Source: Rebecca billardiae RCC1528
Taxonomy: Eukaryota; Haptophyta
NCBI GenBank assembly: GCA_965240325.2
Contig: OZ251228.1
Span: forward strand, 806,001-870,000
Length of the DNA: 64,000 bases
Direction: 5' to 3'
Shown: positions 9,782 to 19,128 of the stretch, in pieces
Position numbering within the stretch: position 1 is the stretch's first letter
Layout of the letters: each line of letters begins with the position of its first letter
Made by a program: the position numbers and the translations under genes
Notes under the pieces: generated by a model
Seen by the model: the letters and a program-made list of their open reading frames with translations, nothing else
The model's database searches: none
Told to the model about the DNA's origin: nothing

Positions 9782-10828
9782 ATGGCGGTCGGCAAGAACA
9801 AGGGCTTCAAGGGGAAGCGCGGGAAGGGCAAGAAGGTGGTCGATCCCTTCACGAAGAAGGAGTGGTATGACATCCGTGCCCCCTCGATGTTCGCCGTGCG
9901 CAACTGCGGCAAGACGCCCGTGGTACGTGGGCGCGCCTCGCGTGTCTGCGCTCGCCGCGGGCCAAGCGCAGCTTGCTGGCCGCAGCCCGTCCGCACGAAC
10001 CGACTGGAGCGAGAGTCGCGTGCGCCACCGGCCGGCGGCGCGCTCGTCCGCGCGCGCTGGGCGTGCCGTGCGCTCACGCCCGCATCGCGGCGGCGCGCTT
10101 TCGCCACGCGCTCCTGCGCCGCGCCGCGCCGCGCCGCGCAGACCAAGTCGAGTGGCACGCGTATCGCCTCGGACTCGCTCAAGGGGCGTGTGTTCGAGGT
10201 GAACCTTGCGGACCTGAACAAGGACGAGGACCAGGCCTTCCGCAAGATGTACCTCGAGTGCGAGGAGGTGCAGGGCACCTACTGCCTGACCAACTTTTAC
10301 GGGATGAACTTCACGACGGACAAGCTCCGCAGCCTGGTGCGAAAGTGGCAGTCGCTGATCGAGGCGCACGTCGACGTGAAGACGACGGATGGCTACGTGC
10401 TGCGCCTCTTCTGCATCGGCTTCACGCGCAAGCGGCCCAACCAGCTGAAGAAGACCTGCTACGCGACCTCGGCGCAGATCAAGCAGATCCGCGCAAAGAT
10501 GCGCGAGGTGATGGTGCGCGAGGCGTCGACGGTCGAGCTCAAGGAGCTGGTGAACAAGTTCATCCCGGAGGTGATCGGCAAGGAGGTGGAGAAGGCGACG
10601 CAGGGCATCTTCCCGCTGCAGAACGTCTTCGTGCGCAAAGCGAAGATCATGCGCAAGCCCAAGTTTGACATGGTCAAGCTGCTCGAGATCCACGGCGACG
10701 TGGGCAACGAGGACACGGGCAAGATGATCGACGGCACGATCAAGGACGACCCGCTCGGCGTGGGCAAGAAGAAGCCCGAAATCGACGACGACGAGGGCGG
10801 GCCGAAGAAGGTCGTCGGCGACGAGTAG
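9782..10828 (+). CDS. RPS3A: 40S ribosomal protein S3a (eS1)
   Basis: Two exons, 9782-9922 and 10142-10828, joined across a 219-bp GT-AG intron (donor GTACGTGG, acceptor CGCGCAG), give 275 residues, close to the usual 260-270. Exon 1 encodes [18 protein letters not shown] and [16 protein letters not shown]. Exon 2 resumes at [11 protein letters not shown] and continues with [34 protein letters not shown] and KKPKF-like segments typical of the eukaryotic/archaeal S3Ae family. It is a structural protein of the small subunit near the mRNA exit site. The intron length is a multiple of three with no in-frame stop, so unspliced mRNA would read through with a 73-residue insertion. The ATG at 9782 fits the family N-terminus; the longer upstream open frame is non-coding repeat DNA. 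Confidence 0.95.
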   Translation: MAVGKNKGFKGKRGKGKKVVDPFTKKEWYDIRAPSMFAVRNCGKTPVVRGRASRVCARRGPSAACWPQPVRTNRLERESRAPPAGGALVRARWACRALTPASRRRAFATRSCAAPRRAAQTKSSGTRIASDSLKGRVFEVNLADLNKDEDQAFRKMYLECEEVQGTYCLTNFYGMNFTTDKLRSLVRKWQSLIEAHVDVKTTDGYVLRLFCIGFTRKRPNQLKKTCYATSAQIKQIRAKMREVMVREASTVELKELVNKFIPEVIGKEVEKATQGIFPLQNVFVRKAKIMRKPKFDMVKLLEIHGDVGNEDTGKMIDGTIKDDPLGVGKKKPEIDDDEGGPKKVVGDE

Positions 10829-11309
10829 GCGGCTGCGCTGCGCTCGCTCGGCCCTGGTCGTGGCCCGCACTGCGGGCGTCGATTTAATTTCGGCGCGGCG
10901 CGCCGGGCATCGCTGCTGGGTGCTTCATTCAACGGCGGATCGCCTGATCGGGTCTGGGTCTCCTGTCAGAAAGCGCGAGCGGCCGTCTCGCATTCGATAA
11001 GTGACGTACCCGCCCGTGATGCGTGACATAGAATAAACTTTGATCCGCGCAACTGTCACTGCCAACGCCAACGGCCGCGATGGCGTCAGACTCACTGTCG
11101 GTGACCGGCGTCGCGGGCGTTCCGGGACCGGGCGGACGGATGACCGTTGTCCGTTCGGAACCGCGTTCATCATTCTCATTCTGCCCGGGCGCGCGGCTTA
11201 GTTGTTAGTTATAGACCGGTAGTGCCACTGAGGCCGGGCCCGGCCCTGAGGACCTGAGCCCGCTCCATCAGGCTCATCAGCACAGTGGCAGCATGGACGT
11301 AGAAGCGGG
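10829..11309. other. Spacer between convergent S3a and NIPA genes
   Basis: This 481-bp stretch separates two convergent stop codons and must contain both 3' UTRs. I see no AATAAA-type signal that stands out and no other gene. Confidence 0.6.
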
Positions 11310-13013
11310 TCAGGCCCCGGGCTGCGGAAGCCTTGCCCTCGCCCCGAGGCCGCCCCCGCCGCTTCGCCTCTGCTCGCCGGGCCATTCGGCGTCGTGATCC
11401 GATGACGCAGCCTCGAAGCCGGCTTGGTTCCGCCCACTGCCGTCCGACTGCGAGCGCCGGTGCTGCGGCGGGCGCGACGCCGACCTACTGGGCCCTGGCT
11501 GGGCGTACGGGCCTGCCGGCGGGCGGGCGGGCTCGAGGCGCTCTCGCGATGCGGTGATCGACCACATCATCCCGTGCGGCGCGACGGGCGCGCGCCGCAC
11601 CGTGCGCAGCATGACGGGCGCGCTGCCGCTCCGGCTGAGCGAAGGCGGGCCGCGCGTCGTCGGCCCGGAGCCCGCTCGGAAGGCTCCTGGCGCGCGCGCG
11701 TCGGCAAAGGCGGCCGTGCGCGGGTACAGCTCGTCGAGGGAGTGCGCGATCGTCGCCGGCGAGGCGAGCACGGGCTGCACGACCCCCCGCGCGCCGTCCA
11801 GCCGGCGCGAGAACGACTGCGGCCGGCGCGGCAGCAGCAGCGGGTCGTCCAGGTGGCGAAGCGCCGCGCGCACGGCCGAGCGCTGCGGCTGCGAGCGCCT
11901 CGAGCGCGTGGCCGGCGAGGGCTTGGCGGCGGCGGCGGCGGCGGCGGCGTCGACGCGCGCGGGCGGCGCGGCGGGCAGCTCGTGCGCGAGCGCCTCGTCC
12001 GACAGCGCGCGCGGCGACGGCGCCTCGTCCGACGCGATCCGCCCGCTGGTGAGCAGCCCCACGCCGGTGAAGCAGAGCAGGCAGCCGAGCACAAACACGA
12101 CGACCGCGCCCGCCGGCTGCTCGTAAAAGTCCTGGTACAGCATGGCGGAGCCGGTGATGGTGGAGAGGGTGAAGAGGATGTAGTAGATGGGCACGACCTG
12201 CGTGTTGTCGAAGAGCTCCATCGTCTCGTTCAGGTACTTCACCTGCCCCACCGCCGTCGGCACGAGCACGCACAGCAGCGCGTACGGCACCCACGAGCGC
12301 AGCGCGGCGCCGACCGAAGCCGAGACGAGGAAGTGGGAGAGCGCGGTCGCGCAGAGCACGGTGAGCGTGCCGAGGAGCGAGCAGAGGAGCAGGCCGAAGA
12401 CGGGGTGCTTGTGCTGCACGCGCGGCAGCTGCGCGCGCAGCACGAGCAGCGTCACCAGCACCGCCGAGATGTACCCGACGAAGATCGGGTTGGTCGCGTA
12501 CGCGATCAGGTCGGTCACCGACATCGACTCGTCGGACGCGGGCGCCTTGACGACGATGAGCGTGCCGCCGAGGCAGGTGAGCAGCACGCCGAGCGCGTCG
12601 CGGATGCGGAAGAGCTCCCCGAGGAACGTGCACGCGATCACCGCGTTCGACACCACCGCCACCGCGCCGAGCGGCGTGACGATGTCCGCGCCCGCAAACC
12701 CGAACGCGAGGAAGTTGCCGAGCTCGCCCGCGACCGTGCAGCCGAGGCCGAGCCACCAGACGGGCTGCGCGGTGAACGGGCGGCGCTCGGACTCGGGCCG
12801 CGCCTCGTTCCGGTTGTGCACGTACTTCTGCACGTTCAGCCCGATCGAGATGACGAGGTTGCCCACGACGGCCAGCAGCACGCCAATCATCAGGCCGGGC
12901 TTGGACGTGTTCACGTGGATCGGGCGGACGCGCGCGGAGGGGGCGGAGGCCTCCGTGCCGGGCAGGTCGGAGCCCAGCTGCGCCGTGACGTAGATCACCG
13001 ACGACGTCGCCAT
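11310..13013 (-). CDS. NIPA-like magnesium transporter
   Basis: A 567-residue intronless membrane protein. About nine hydrophobic segments are visible between residues 40 and 330. They start with GLMIGVLLAVVGNLVISIGL and include the family's GELGNFLAFGFA, DIVTPLGAVAVVSNAVIA and QVKYLNETMELFDNTQVVPIYY stretches. These identify the NIPA/NPA-like family of the drug/metabolite transporter fold, which moves Mg2+ across plasma, endosomal or ER membranes. The last ~230 residues are Ala/Pro/Arg/Ser-rich and probably a disordered cytoplasmic tail, longer than in animal NIPA proteins. The ATG at 13013 leaves a short cytosolic N-terminus. The start lies 122 bp from the left end of a terminal-inverted-repeat element, head-to-head with STT3. 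Confidence 0.9.
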   Translation of the reverse strand: MATSSVIYVTAQLGSDLPGTEASAPSARVRPIHVNTSKPGLMIGVLLAVVGNLVISIGLNVQKYVHNRNEARPESERRPFTAQPVWWLGLGCTVAGELGNFLAFGFAGADIVTPLGAVAVVSNAVIACTFLGELFRIRDALGVLLTCLGGTLIVVKAPASDESMSVTDLIAYATNPIFVGYISAVLVTLLVLRAQLPRVQHKHPVFGLLLCSLLGTLTVLCATALSHFLVSASVGAALRSWVPYALLCVLVPTAVGQVKYLNETMELFDNTQVVPIYYILFTLSTITGSAMLYQDFYEQPAGAVVVFVLGCLLCFTGVGLLTSGRIASDEAPSPRALSDEALAHELPAAPPARVDAAAAAAAAKPSPATRSRRSQPQRSAVRAALRHLDDPLLLPRRPQSFSRRLDGARGVVQPVLASPATIAHSLDELYPRTAAFADARAPGAFRAGSGPTTRGPPSLSRSGSAPVMLRTVRRAPVAPHGMMWSITASRERLEPARPPAGPYAQPGPSRSASRPPQHRRSQSDGSGRNQAGFEAASSDHDAEWPGEQRRSGGGGLGARARLPQPGA

Positions 13014-13135
13014 CGCCGCGTCGCCACCGACGCGCGGGCGCCGAGATGTGGCGACTCGGGGCTGGTCAGTGCCGCGCCGCCATTTCGCACGGGTATTTGA
13101 TGCCGCGCGTGCCCTCCCAGTCCGGCGCTCCCTCC

Positions 13136-13762
13136 AGTGGTGCTAATCTGCCCTGAGGGCACCGTGCCCTCTGGAGGGCACCGTGCCCTCGTGGGGCTCT
13201 GAGGGCACGGTGCCCTCGCGGGACGCAGCCTCGCACTGCGCGGCGCGCCGCGATGAGTTGGAGTGGTGGACGGGGGTGCATCGGGTGCTAGTGACGGTAC
13301 GATGGGCCGCGACGAGCCCACCATCACCCAGTGATCTCGTGCGGTGCCAGCTCGCCCTCCTCCTCGTCGTCACTCGCACTGGCACCACATCGCGCGCGCG
13401 CGCGCATGGCTTGCCTTGCGCGCGCTGTGTTCACGCGCAGTCTGCTTGGCAGCAGGGCGACCGTGGCTGGTGGTTGCGGTCGCGGATGATTGGAGTGTGT
13501 GCAGCTGCGCTACATCCGCACGCGACCCGCCCGTCCTCGTCGAGCGCTGGAGAGACACGCGTGTCGCGCATGCACTCGAGTGGAAGCAGGAGAGCGGCAC
13601 GCGAGCTTGGCTGCGCGCGCACGACAAGGTGCGCCAACACACAGCTCCTCCCGCCATGAGCACCAGCTACGCACGCACCCCTTCCGCGCCGCCTGACCTG
13701 CGAGGCCGCCGCGGTGCGGACACTGCGTGAGGCACCCACGGTCAGCGGCCACGGCTGACACG
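13136..13762 (+). repeat. Left terminal inverted repeat arm
   Basis: Pairs with 15055-15680. Within its first ~80 bp it carries three palindromes at 13155-13171, 13174-13190 and 13201-13217. The inner end runs to CCACGGCTGACAC. Confidence 0.85.
13155..13217. promoter_or_regulatory. Subterminal palindrome triplet, left end
   Basis: GAGGGCACCGTGCCCTC occurs twice and the one-base variant GAGGGCACGGTGCCCTC once. Each is a near-perfect 17-bp dyad. Repeated dyads just inside transposon ends are often transposase-binding sites; that role is inferred here. They also lie about 140-200 bp upstream of the NIPA start, so they might act as promoter sites. Confidence 0.55.
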
Positions 13763-15054
13763 GTCGCGTGCTGCACAGCAATCTGGCTCATAGCATACTC
13801 TCGCGAGCAATGGCCACATCGACCGGCTAGCCATGTCAGTCCGATCAGCGATGGCGCGACATCGCTGCTGTCTGCCGGTGGGCCCCCCTCCCGCAATGCC
13901 GCCCTTGTTCCTCTTTGGAACGGCGGGCTTGATCGCTCCGCGCGCCACTGACGCTGCTTGCACCGTTCACGGCCGCGCTCGAGCTCGCGCTCGCTGCATT
14001 GGTGGCACCACCGCCCGTGGTCGTGCTCTCTGTCACCACCGCCGTGGCGGCGCGGATGCTTTACTCGTGCTCTGGCTTGTCGCGCGCCGGCAGCCGCCAA
14101 GCGAGCGCCTACGAATCCGGCCGGCAGGGCTGCCGACTTCACTGCCTGCGAGTGCGCGCTGGGGCGAGCTGCAGCCGCGTGCGTACCCGGCGCCCTGGTT
14201 CCGGCAGCTGCATCCACACCCGCCCGACACGCTGCCTGGTGAGCGCCTGACGCCGCATGCGCCGTGAGCACCGACGGCGCTACTGCTGCAGCCGGGTGGA
14301 CCCGGTGCCGAGCCGCTGACGCCTTGCACGTTGCGAACCCCACCGCCATTGCCGCGCCCGTCCGCATGCGCGTGGGACCGCGCTGCTGCGGCGATGCCAT
14401 CAGGCGAGCGGCGCGCGGCTTTGGCACCACCGCCAAAGTGCGAGTACGCGGAAGCGGCTGCCACAGCGCTGCGCTGCGTGCGGGGTGGGACACGCCTACC
14501 ACGCCCCGGAGGATACGAGCTCCCTAGGCTCCATGCGCCGACGCTTCACGTGCCGTGTGAGCCCTGCAGCACAGCCGCCGCGTCAAGAGTGCACACACCA
14601 AGTCTCTGTCAGCGGGATTTTCATTTATTATTAAAATCCAGCCGGGCGAAAAAAAAGACGGAAATCCCATTTATTGATGCCACATCGCGTTCTAGTAAGT
14701 CATAACGCTGATGATGCTGATGGTACAGCTGCGGTGAAGCTACCATCGCGAGCAATAGCAGTTGCTGTCTCAGCTGCAGCAGCTATAGCAGCCGCTTGGA
14801 GCAGCATGCAGCGACAGTGCGCCCCAAGGTCATGGAGCTGCCCGTGCGGCTGCTCCGGGACGACAGCCTGGTCCGTATTGCCGCCACTCAGCCGAGCGGC
14901 GTGCCGCAGCTGCTGGACGTGCAAGGGCTGCTGGTGCCGTGGGCGCTTTGGCGCCGAGGGTTGTTACGCCAGCGACAGCGATGGGGTTGACTGCCACCAG
15001 CGCTGCTGCTGTTTCAATCGAAGCTGCAGCAACGGCTGCATGAGCTGTTGACAA

Positions 15055-15680
15055 GTGTCAGCCGTGGCCGCTGACCGTGGGTGCCTCACGCAGTGTCCGC
15101 ACCGCGGCGGCCTCGCAGGTCAGGCGGCGCGGAAGGGGTGCGTGCGTAGCTGGTGCTCATGGCTGGAGGAGCTGTGTGTTGGCGCACCTTGTCGTGCGCG
15201 CGCAGCCAAGCTCGCGTGCCGCTCTCCTGCTTCCACTCGAGTGCATGCGCGACACGCGTGTCTCTCCAGCGCTCGACGAGGACGGGCGGGTCGCGTGCGG
15301 ATGTAGCGCAGCTGCACACACTCCAATCGTCCGCGACCGCAACCACCAGCCACGGTCGCCCTGCTGCCAAGCAGACTGCGCGTGAACACAGCGCGCGCAA
15401 GGCAAGCCATGCGCGCGCGCGCGCGATGTGGTGCCAGTGCGAGTGACGACGAGGAGGAGGGCGAGCTGGCACCGCACGAGATCACTGGGTGATGGTGGGC
15501 TCGTCGCGGCCCATCGTACCGTCACTAGCACCCGATGCACCCCCGTCCACCACTCCAACTCATCGCGGCGCGCCGCGCAGTGCGAGGCTGCGTCCCGCGA
15601 GGGCACCGTGCCCTCAGAGCCCCACGAGGGCACGGTGCCCTCCAGAGGGCACGGTGCCCTCAGGGCAGATTAGCACCACT
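15055..15680 (-). repeat. Right terminal inverted repeat arm
   Basis: Reverse complement of 13136-13762, ending 115 bp before the STT3 start codon. Confidence 0.85.
15599..15661. promoter_or_regulatory. Subterminal palindrome triplet, right end
   Basis: Mirror image of the left triplet: 17-bp GAGGGCAC(C/G)GTGCCCTC dyads at 15599-15615, 15626-15642 and 15645-15661, ending about 135 bp upstream of the STT3 start. Confidence 0.55.
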
Positions 15681-15795
15681 GCGCTGCTTCCTTCTCGCGC
15701 GCCGCCGCGCGCGGCTGTTGATCAGGGGCCGGACCTCGTCGTGTCAAGCGCGGGCGGAAGGACGCGCCGCCGAGACGGACGCGCACCCTAGCCGC

Positions 15796-18662
15796 ATGCT
15801 CGACATCTGGCCGACGCTGTGGCGCATCAACCTGGTCGCGCTCGCCCTCTCCCTCGCCGTCGGCGTGCGCATTCACTCGGTGCTCAACTACGGGCCCATC
15901 ATCCACGAGGCGCGCGCGCGCGTCGGCGCATCGGCAGCGCGCGCGGTGCGCGCGCTGCGCGCTGCGCGCGCGCTCGGCTCACCTCGCGCGGCGCGCGCGT
16001 GCGCGCGCGTGCGCGCAGTTCGACCCGTGGTTCAACTTCCGCGCGACCGAGTACCTCGTCGACCACGGCGCGCGCGCGTTCCGCCACTGGTACGACGACC
16101 GGAGCTGGTACCCGCTCGGCCGGCCGGTCGGCCCGACCGTCTACCCGGGGCTCATGTACGCGGGCGCGGGCGCGCACGCGGCGGCGCGCGCGCTGGGCGC
16201 GGATCTCTCGCTGCACGACGCGTGCGTGTACCTCCCGCCCGCGTTCGCCTGCCTCACCGTCGCCTTCGTCGGCCTGCTCGCGCACGAGGCCACGCGCTCG
16301 GCGAACGCGGGCGTCGCGGCCGCGTGCGTCTCGGCCGTGCTTCCCGCGCACACGCTGCGCTCCGTGGCGGGCGCGTACGACAACGAGGCGGTGGCGATGG
16401 CGGGGATGACGTGCGCCTTCTGGCTCTGGGCCCGCTCGCTCCGCACCGCCCGCGCCGCGCCGCTCGCCGCCCTCGCCGGCCTCGCGTACGCTGGCGTCGC
16501 GAGCGCGTGGGGCGCGCATCCGTTCGTCGCCAATCTGGTGGCGGCGCACGCGGCGCTGCTCGCGGCGGTCGGGGAGGAGGGGTGGGCGGGCGTGCGCGGC
16601 GCGTACGCGTGGTTCTACGTGGTGGGCGCGGCGCTCGCGATGCAGCTCGACGTCGTGGGCGCGCAGCCCCTGCGCTCCGCCGAGCTGCTGCTGCCGCTGT
16701 GCGTGCTCGGCGCGTGCGCAGGCTCGGCGGCGGTGGACGCGGCGGGCGCGGCGGGCGCGCGGCTCGGCGGCGCGCGCGGCCGCGAGCGCGCGCGGCGCGG
16801 CGCGCGCGCGCTGCTGGGCGCGTGGCTGGCGTGCGTCGCGCTCGGCGCCGCGGCGCGCGGCCCGCTCCCCGCGCGCGTCCGCTCGCTCTTCCTGCCGCAC
16901 GTGCGCACGGGCAACCCGCTGGTCGACTCGGTCGCAGAGCACCGGCGCACGGCCGCGAGATCGTATCTCAGTTTCGTCCACGTGGGCTGCGTGCTGGCGC
17001 CGCCGGGCGTGTGCGCGTGCGTGCTGCGCGCGCCGCGCGCGGGCTCGTTCGTCGCGCTGTACGCCGCCGCCGCGCTCTTCTTCTCGCTGCGCATGGTCCG
17101 GCTGATGGTCCTCGTCGCGCCGCCGGCCGCGGTCGGCGCCGGCGCGGCGATCGCGCTCGCCGGCGAGTGGGCGGTGGCCGAGGTGGCGCGCGCGCGCGAG
17201 GCGGGCTCGCTCTCGCTGCTGCCGGAGCACGAGGAGCGCGCGGCGCGGCACGCGCGCGCGCGCGCCGCGCCGCGCGCGCCGCCCAGCGCCGAGCCCTCGC
17301 CGCTCAGCGCGGAGTGGTGGCGCGCCGAGTGCGCGGATGCGTTCGGACTGTGCGCCGCGCTCACGGCCGTGCTCGCCACCGCCGGGCCGGAGGCGGCGGT
17401 GCGCGCGGCGCGCGAGCGGTGGTCGGCCACGCGCGCCGGCGGCGCGGGCACCCCCACCCCGCCGCCGGCCGCGAAGCCGCCCCCGCCGCGCGCCGCGCCG
17501 CGCCGCCCCGCGCTGCGCGGGCTGCGCGACGCGCTCCGACCGGGCGGCGCGCTCGCGCCGGTGCGGCCGATCGTCGGTGGCATGCTGCTTGGCCTTGGCG
17601 TGCCCGCGCTGCTGTCGTTCGTCGCGCACTCGCTGACGGTGGCGCGCTCGCTCTCCGAGCCGCTGGTGGTGACGCGGCTGCGCGTGCCGGGGAAGGGCGT
17701 CGTCGTCGCGCGGGACTACCTCGAGGTGCGCGCCGCGCGCGCCGCGAGGCCTGGGTGGCCGCGCGCGCGCCGGGCCGCGCGCCGTGCGCCGGCCGTCGCG
17801 GCGCCCGCGCGCGCGCTCGCGCGCGCGCGCGCGCTCGCAGAGGCTGGCTGACGCGCGCACCCCCCCGGCGGGCCGCTGACCCGGCGCGGCGCAGGCGTAC
17901 GCCTGGCTCGGCGAGCGCACGCCCGCCGCCTCGCGCGTCCTCGCCTGGTGGGACTACGGCTACCACGTGAGCGGCATCGCCAACCGCACCTCGCTCGCAG
18001 ACGGCAACACATGGAACCATGAGCACATCGGGCTGGTGGCGCGCTGCCTGCTGCTGCCGCCCGCGCGCGCGCACGCCGAGCTCGTGCGCCACCTCGCGGA
18101 CTACGTGCTGCTCTGGACCGGCCGCCACGCCGGCCGCTCGGGCGACGACCTCGCCAAGGCGGCGCACATGGCGCGCATCGCCGGCTCGGTGTTTGACGAC
18201 GTCGACGAGGGCGCAGTGCGCATGCGCGCGGACGGGCCGTCGGACGCGCTGCGCGGCTCGCTGCTGTACGCGCTGCACGCGCACCGCCTCGGCGGCGCGG
18301 GCGAGCCCGACCTCTCCGACGACGCGGAGCGCGCGCAGGCCGCGGCCGACGCGCTCGCCGAGCTCGGCTTCGAGGAGGCCTTCACGTCCACGCACAGGAT
18401 GGCGCGCGTGTACCGCGTGCTGCGCGTGCACGAGGGCTCGCGCGCGCAGGTCGACGCGTCGTACGCGCGCATGCACGCGTGCCACGCCGCGCGCGGCGAG
18501 CTCGACCCCGCCTGCCGCGCGCACCACGGCTACCCGTCCGCGCTCGCGCGCGCGCGCGTCGGCGAGCAAACGCTCGCAGAGCTCGGACACTTTCGCTTCG
18601 TCGACGCCGACGCACCGGCCGGCGAGGTCGGGGGCGGCGTGCCCGCGGGCGACGCCGCCTGA
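15796..18662 (+). CDS. STT3: Oligosaccharyltransferase catalytic subunit STT3
   Basis: Three exons (15796-15909, 16019-17725, 17895-18662) give about 862 residues, at the long end for STT3. Landmarks: IIHE at the end of exon 1 joins FDPWFNFRATEYL at exon 2, recreating the family's acidic catalytic motif (Asp at ~40). SVAGAYDNEAVAM is the second acidic motif (DNE at ~159-161). SVAEHRRTA corresponds to the SVSE loop. WWDYGY (625-630) followed by DGNTWNHEHIG is the acceptor-recognition site. It transfers oligosaccharide from dolichol to Asn-X-Ser/Thr in the ER lumen. Many hydrophobic Ala/Leu segments lie between, with a Pro/Ala/Arg-rich insert around residues 460-550. Intron 1 has a GC donor and intron 2 a GTGCGCG donor. 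Confidence 0.92.
15910..16018 (+). other. GC-AG intron in STT3
   Basis: Removing these 109 bases joins IIHE to FDPWFN exactly as in known STT3 proteins. The donor is GAG/GCGCGCG and the acceptor GTGCGCGCAG. No GT gives the same junction, so a GC donor is required. The intron is almost entirely G and C with no pyrimidine tract. Confidence 0.8.
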
Positions 18663-19128
18663 TGTCTGCCGCCGCGCGCGCGAGCGCCGGTGCCTCCGCC
18701 GTCCACCGCGCGCACGAGCCCATCGCGAGTGCGCGAGTGCGCTTCACGCGGTGCAGCCCGCGCAGCGACGCATCACCGTCCCCGCGGGCCAGATCGGCTG
18801 AGAGAGCGCGCGATTCTTCATCGAAAGATCGCGGCAGATCAGCACGGGTCCGCATCAAACTTGGTGAAACTTGCCGGGGAAGCTCGGTTCGGAGGAAGGT
18901 TCCGCCACGGGCGGCGAAAGTAACTTGCGTGCCTGCCCACCGCAGCACTCAGGGCGAAAAACGGCTGCTCAGCCGCTTTTCTCGCGGCGGGGCAAATTGA
19001 ATCCTGAAACGGCAGCGCGCTTCAACACGCGCACGGGTGCCGAGAGAGCCAGCCTCCCTCCGGCCACACGCGACACGCACGCGCGCTGCGCGAGAGCTCA
19101 CCACACAACGGCCCAGCCACGAGACGCG
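18663..19128. other. Spacer between STT3 and myosin
   Basis: This 466-bp stretch holds the STT3 3' flank and the myosin 5' flank. The frame upstream of the myosin ATG stays open but has no further ATG and no myosin-like content. Nothing else is seen. Confidence 0.6.

Larger units (their letters stand above)
13136..15680. mobile_element. 2.5-kb element with 627-bp terminal inverted repeats
   Basis: The left arm 13136-13762 and right arm 15055-15680 are reverse complements, nearly identical by eye, beginning AGTGGTGCTAATCTGCCC at the outer ends. The interior (13763-15054) encodes nothing I recognise: its open frames are Ala/Arg/Ser-rich and show no transposase motif. Long terminal repeats of this kind with subterminal palindromes suggest a non-autonomous DNA transposon (Mutator-like or foldback), but the superfamily is a guess and no target-site duplication is obvious. 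The element sits between the NIPA start (13013) and the STT3 start (15796). Confidence 0.8.

Noticed and set aside
13510-14502. 330-codon minus-strand frame inside the inverted-repeat element as a possible transposase
   Set aside because: Low-complexity Ala/Arg/His composition, no DDE or zinc-finger pattern, and part of it lies in the terminal repeat arm.
18871-19128. Longer N-terminus for the myosin
   Set aside because: The frame is open upstream but contains no ATG before 19129, and the extra residues are not myosin-like.
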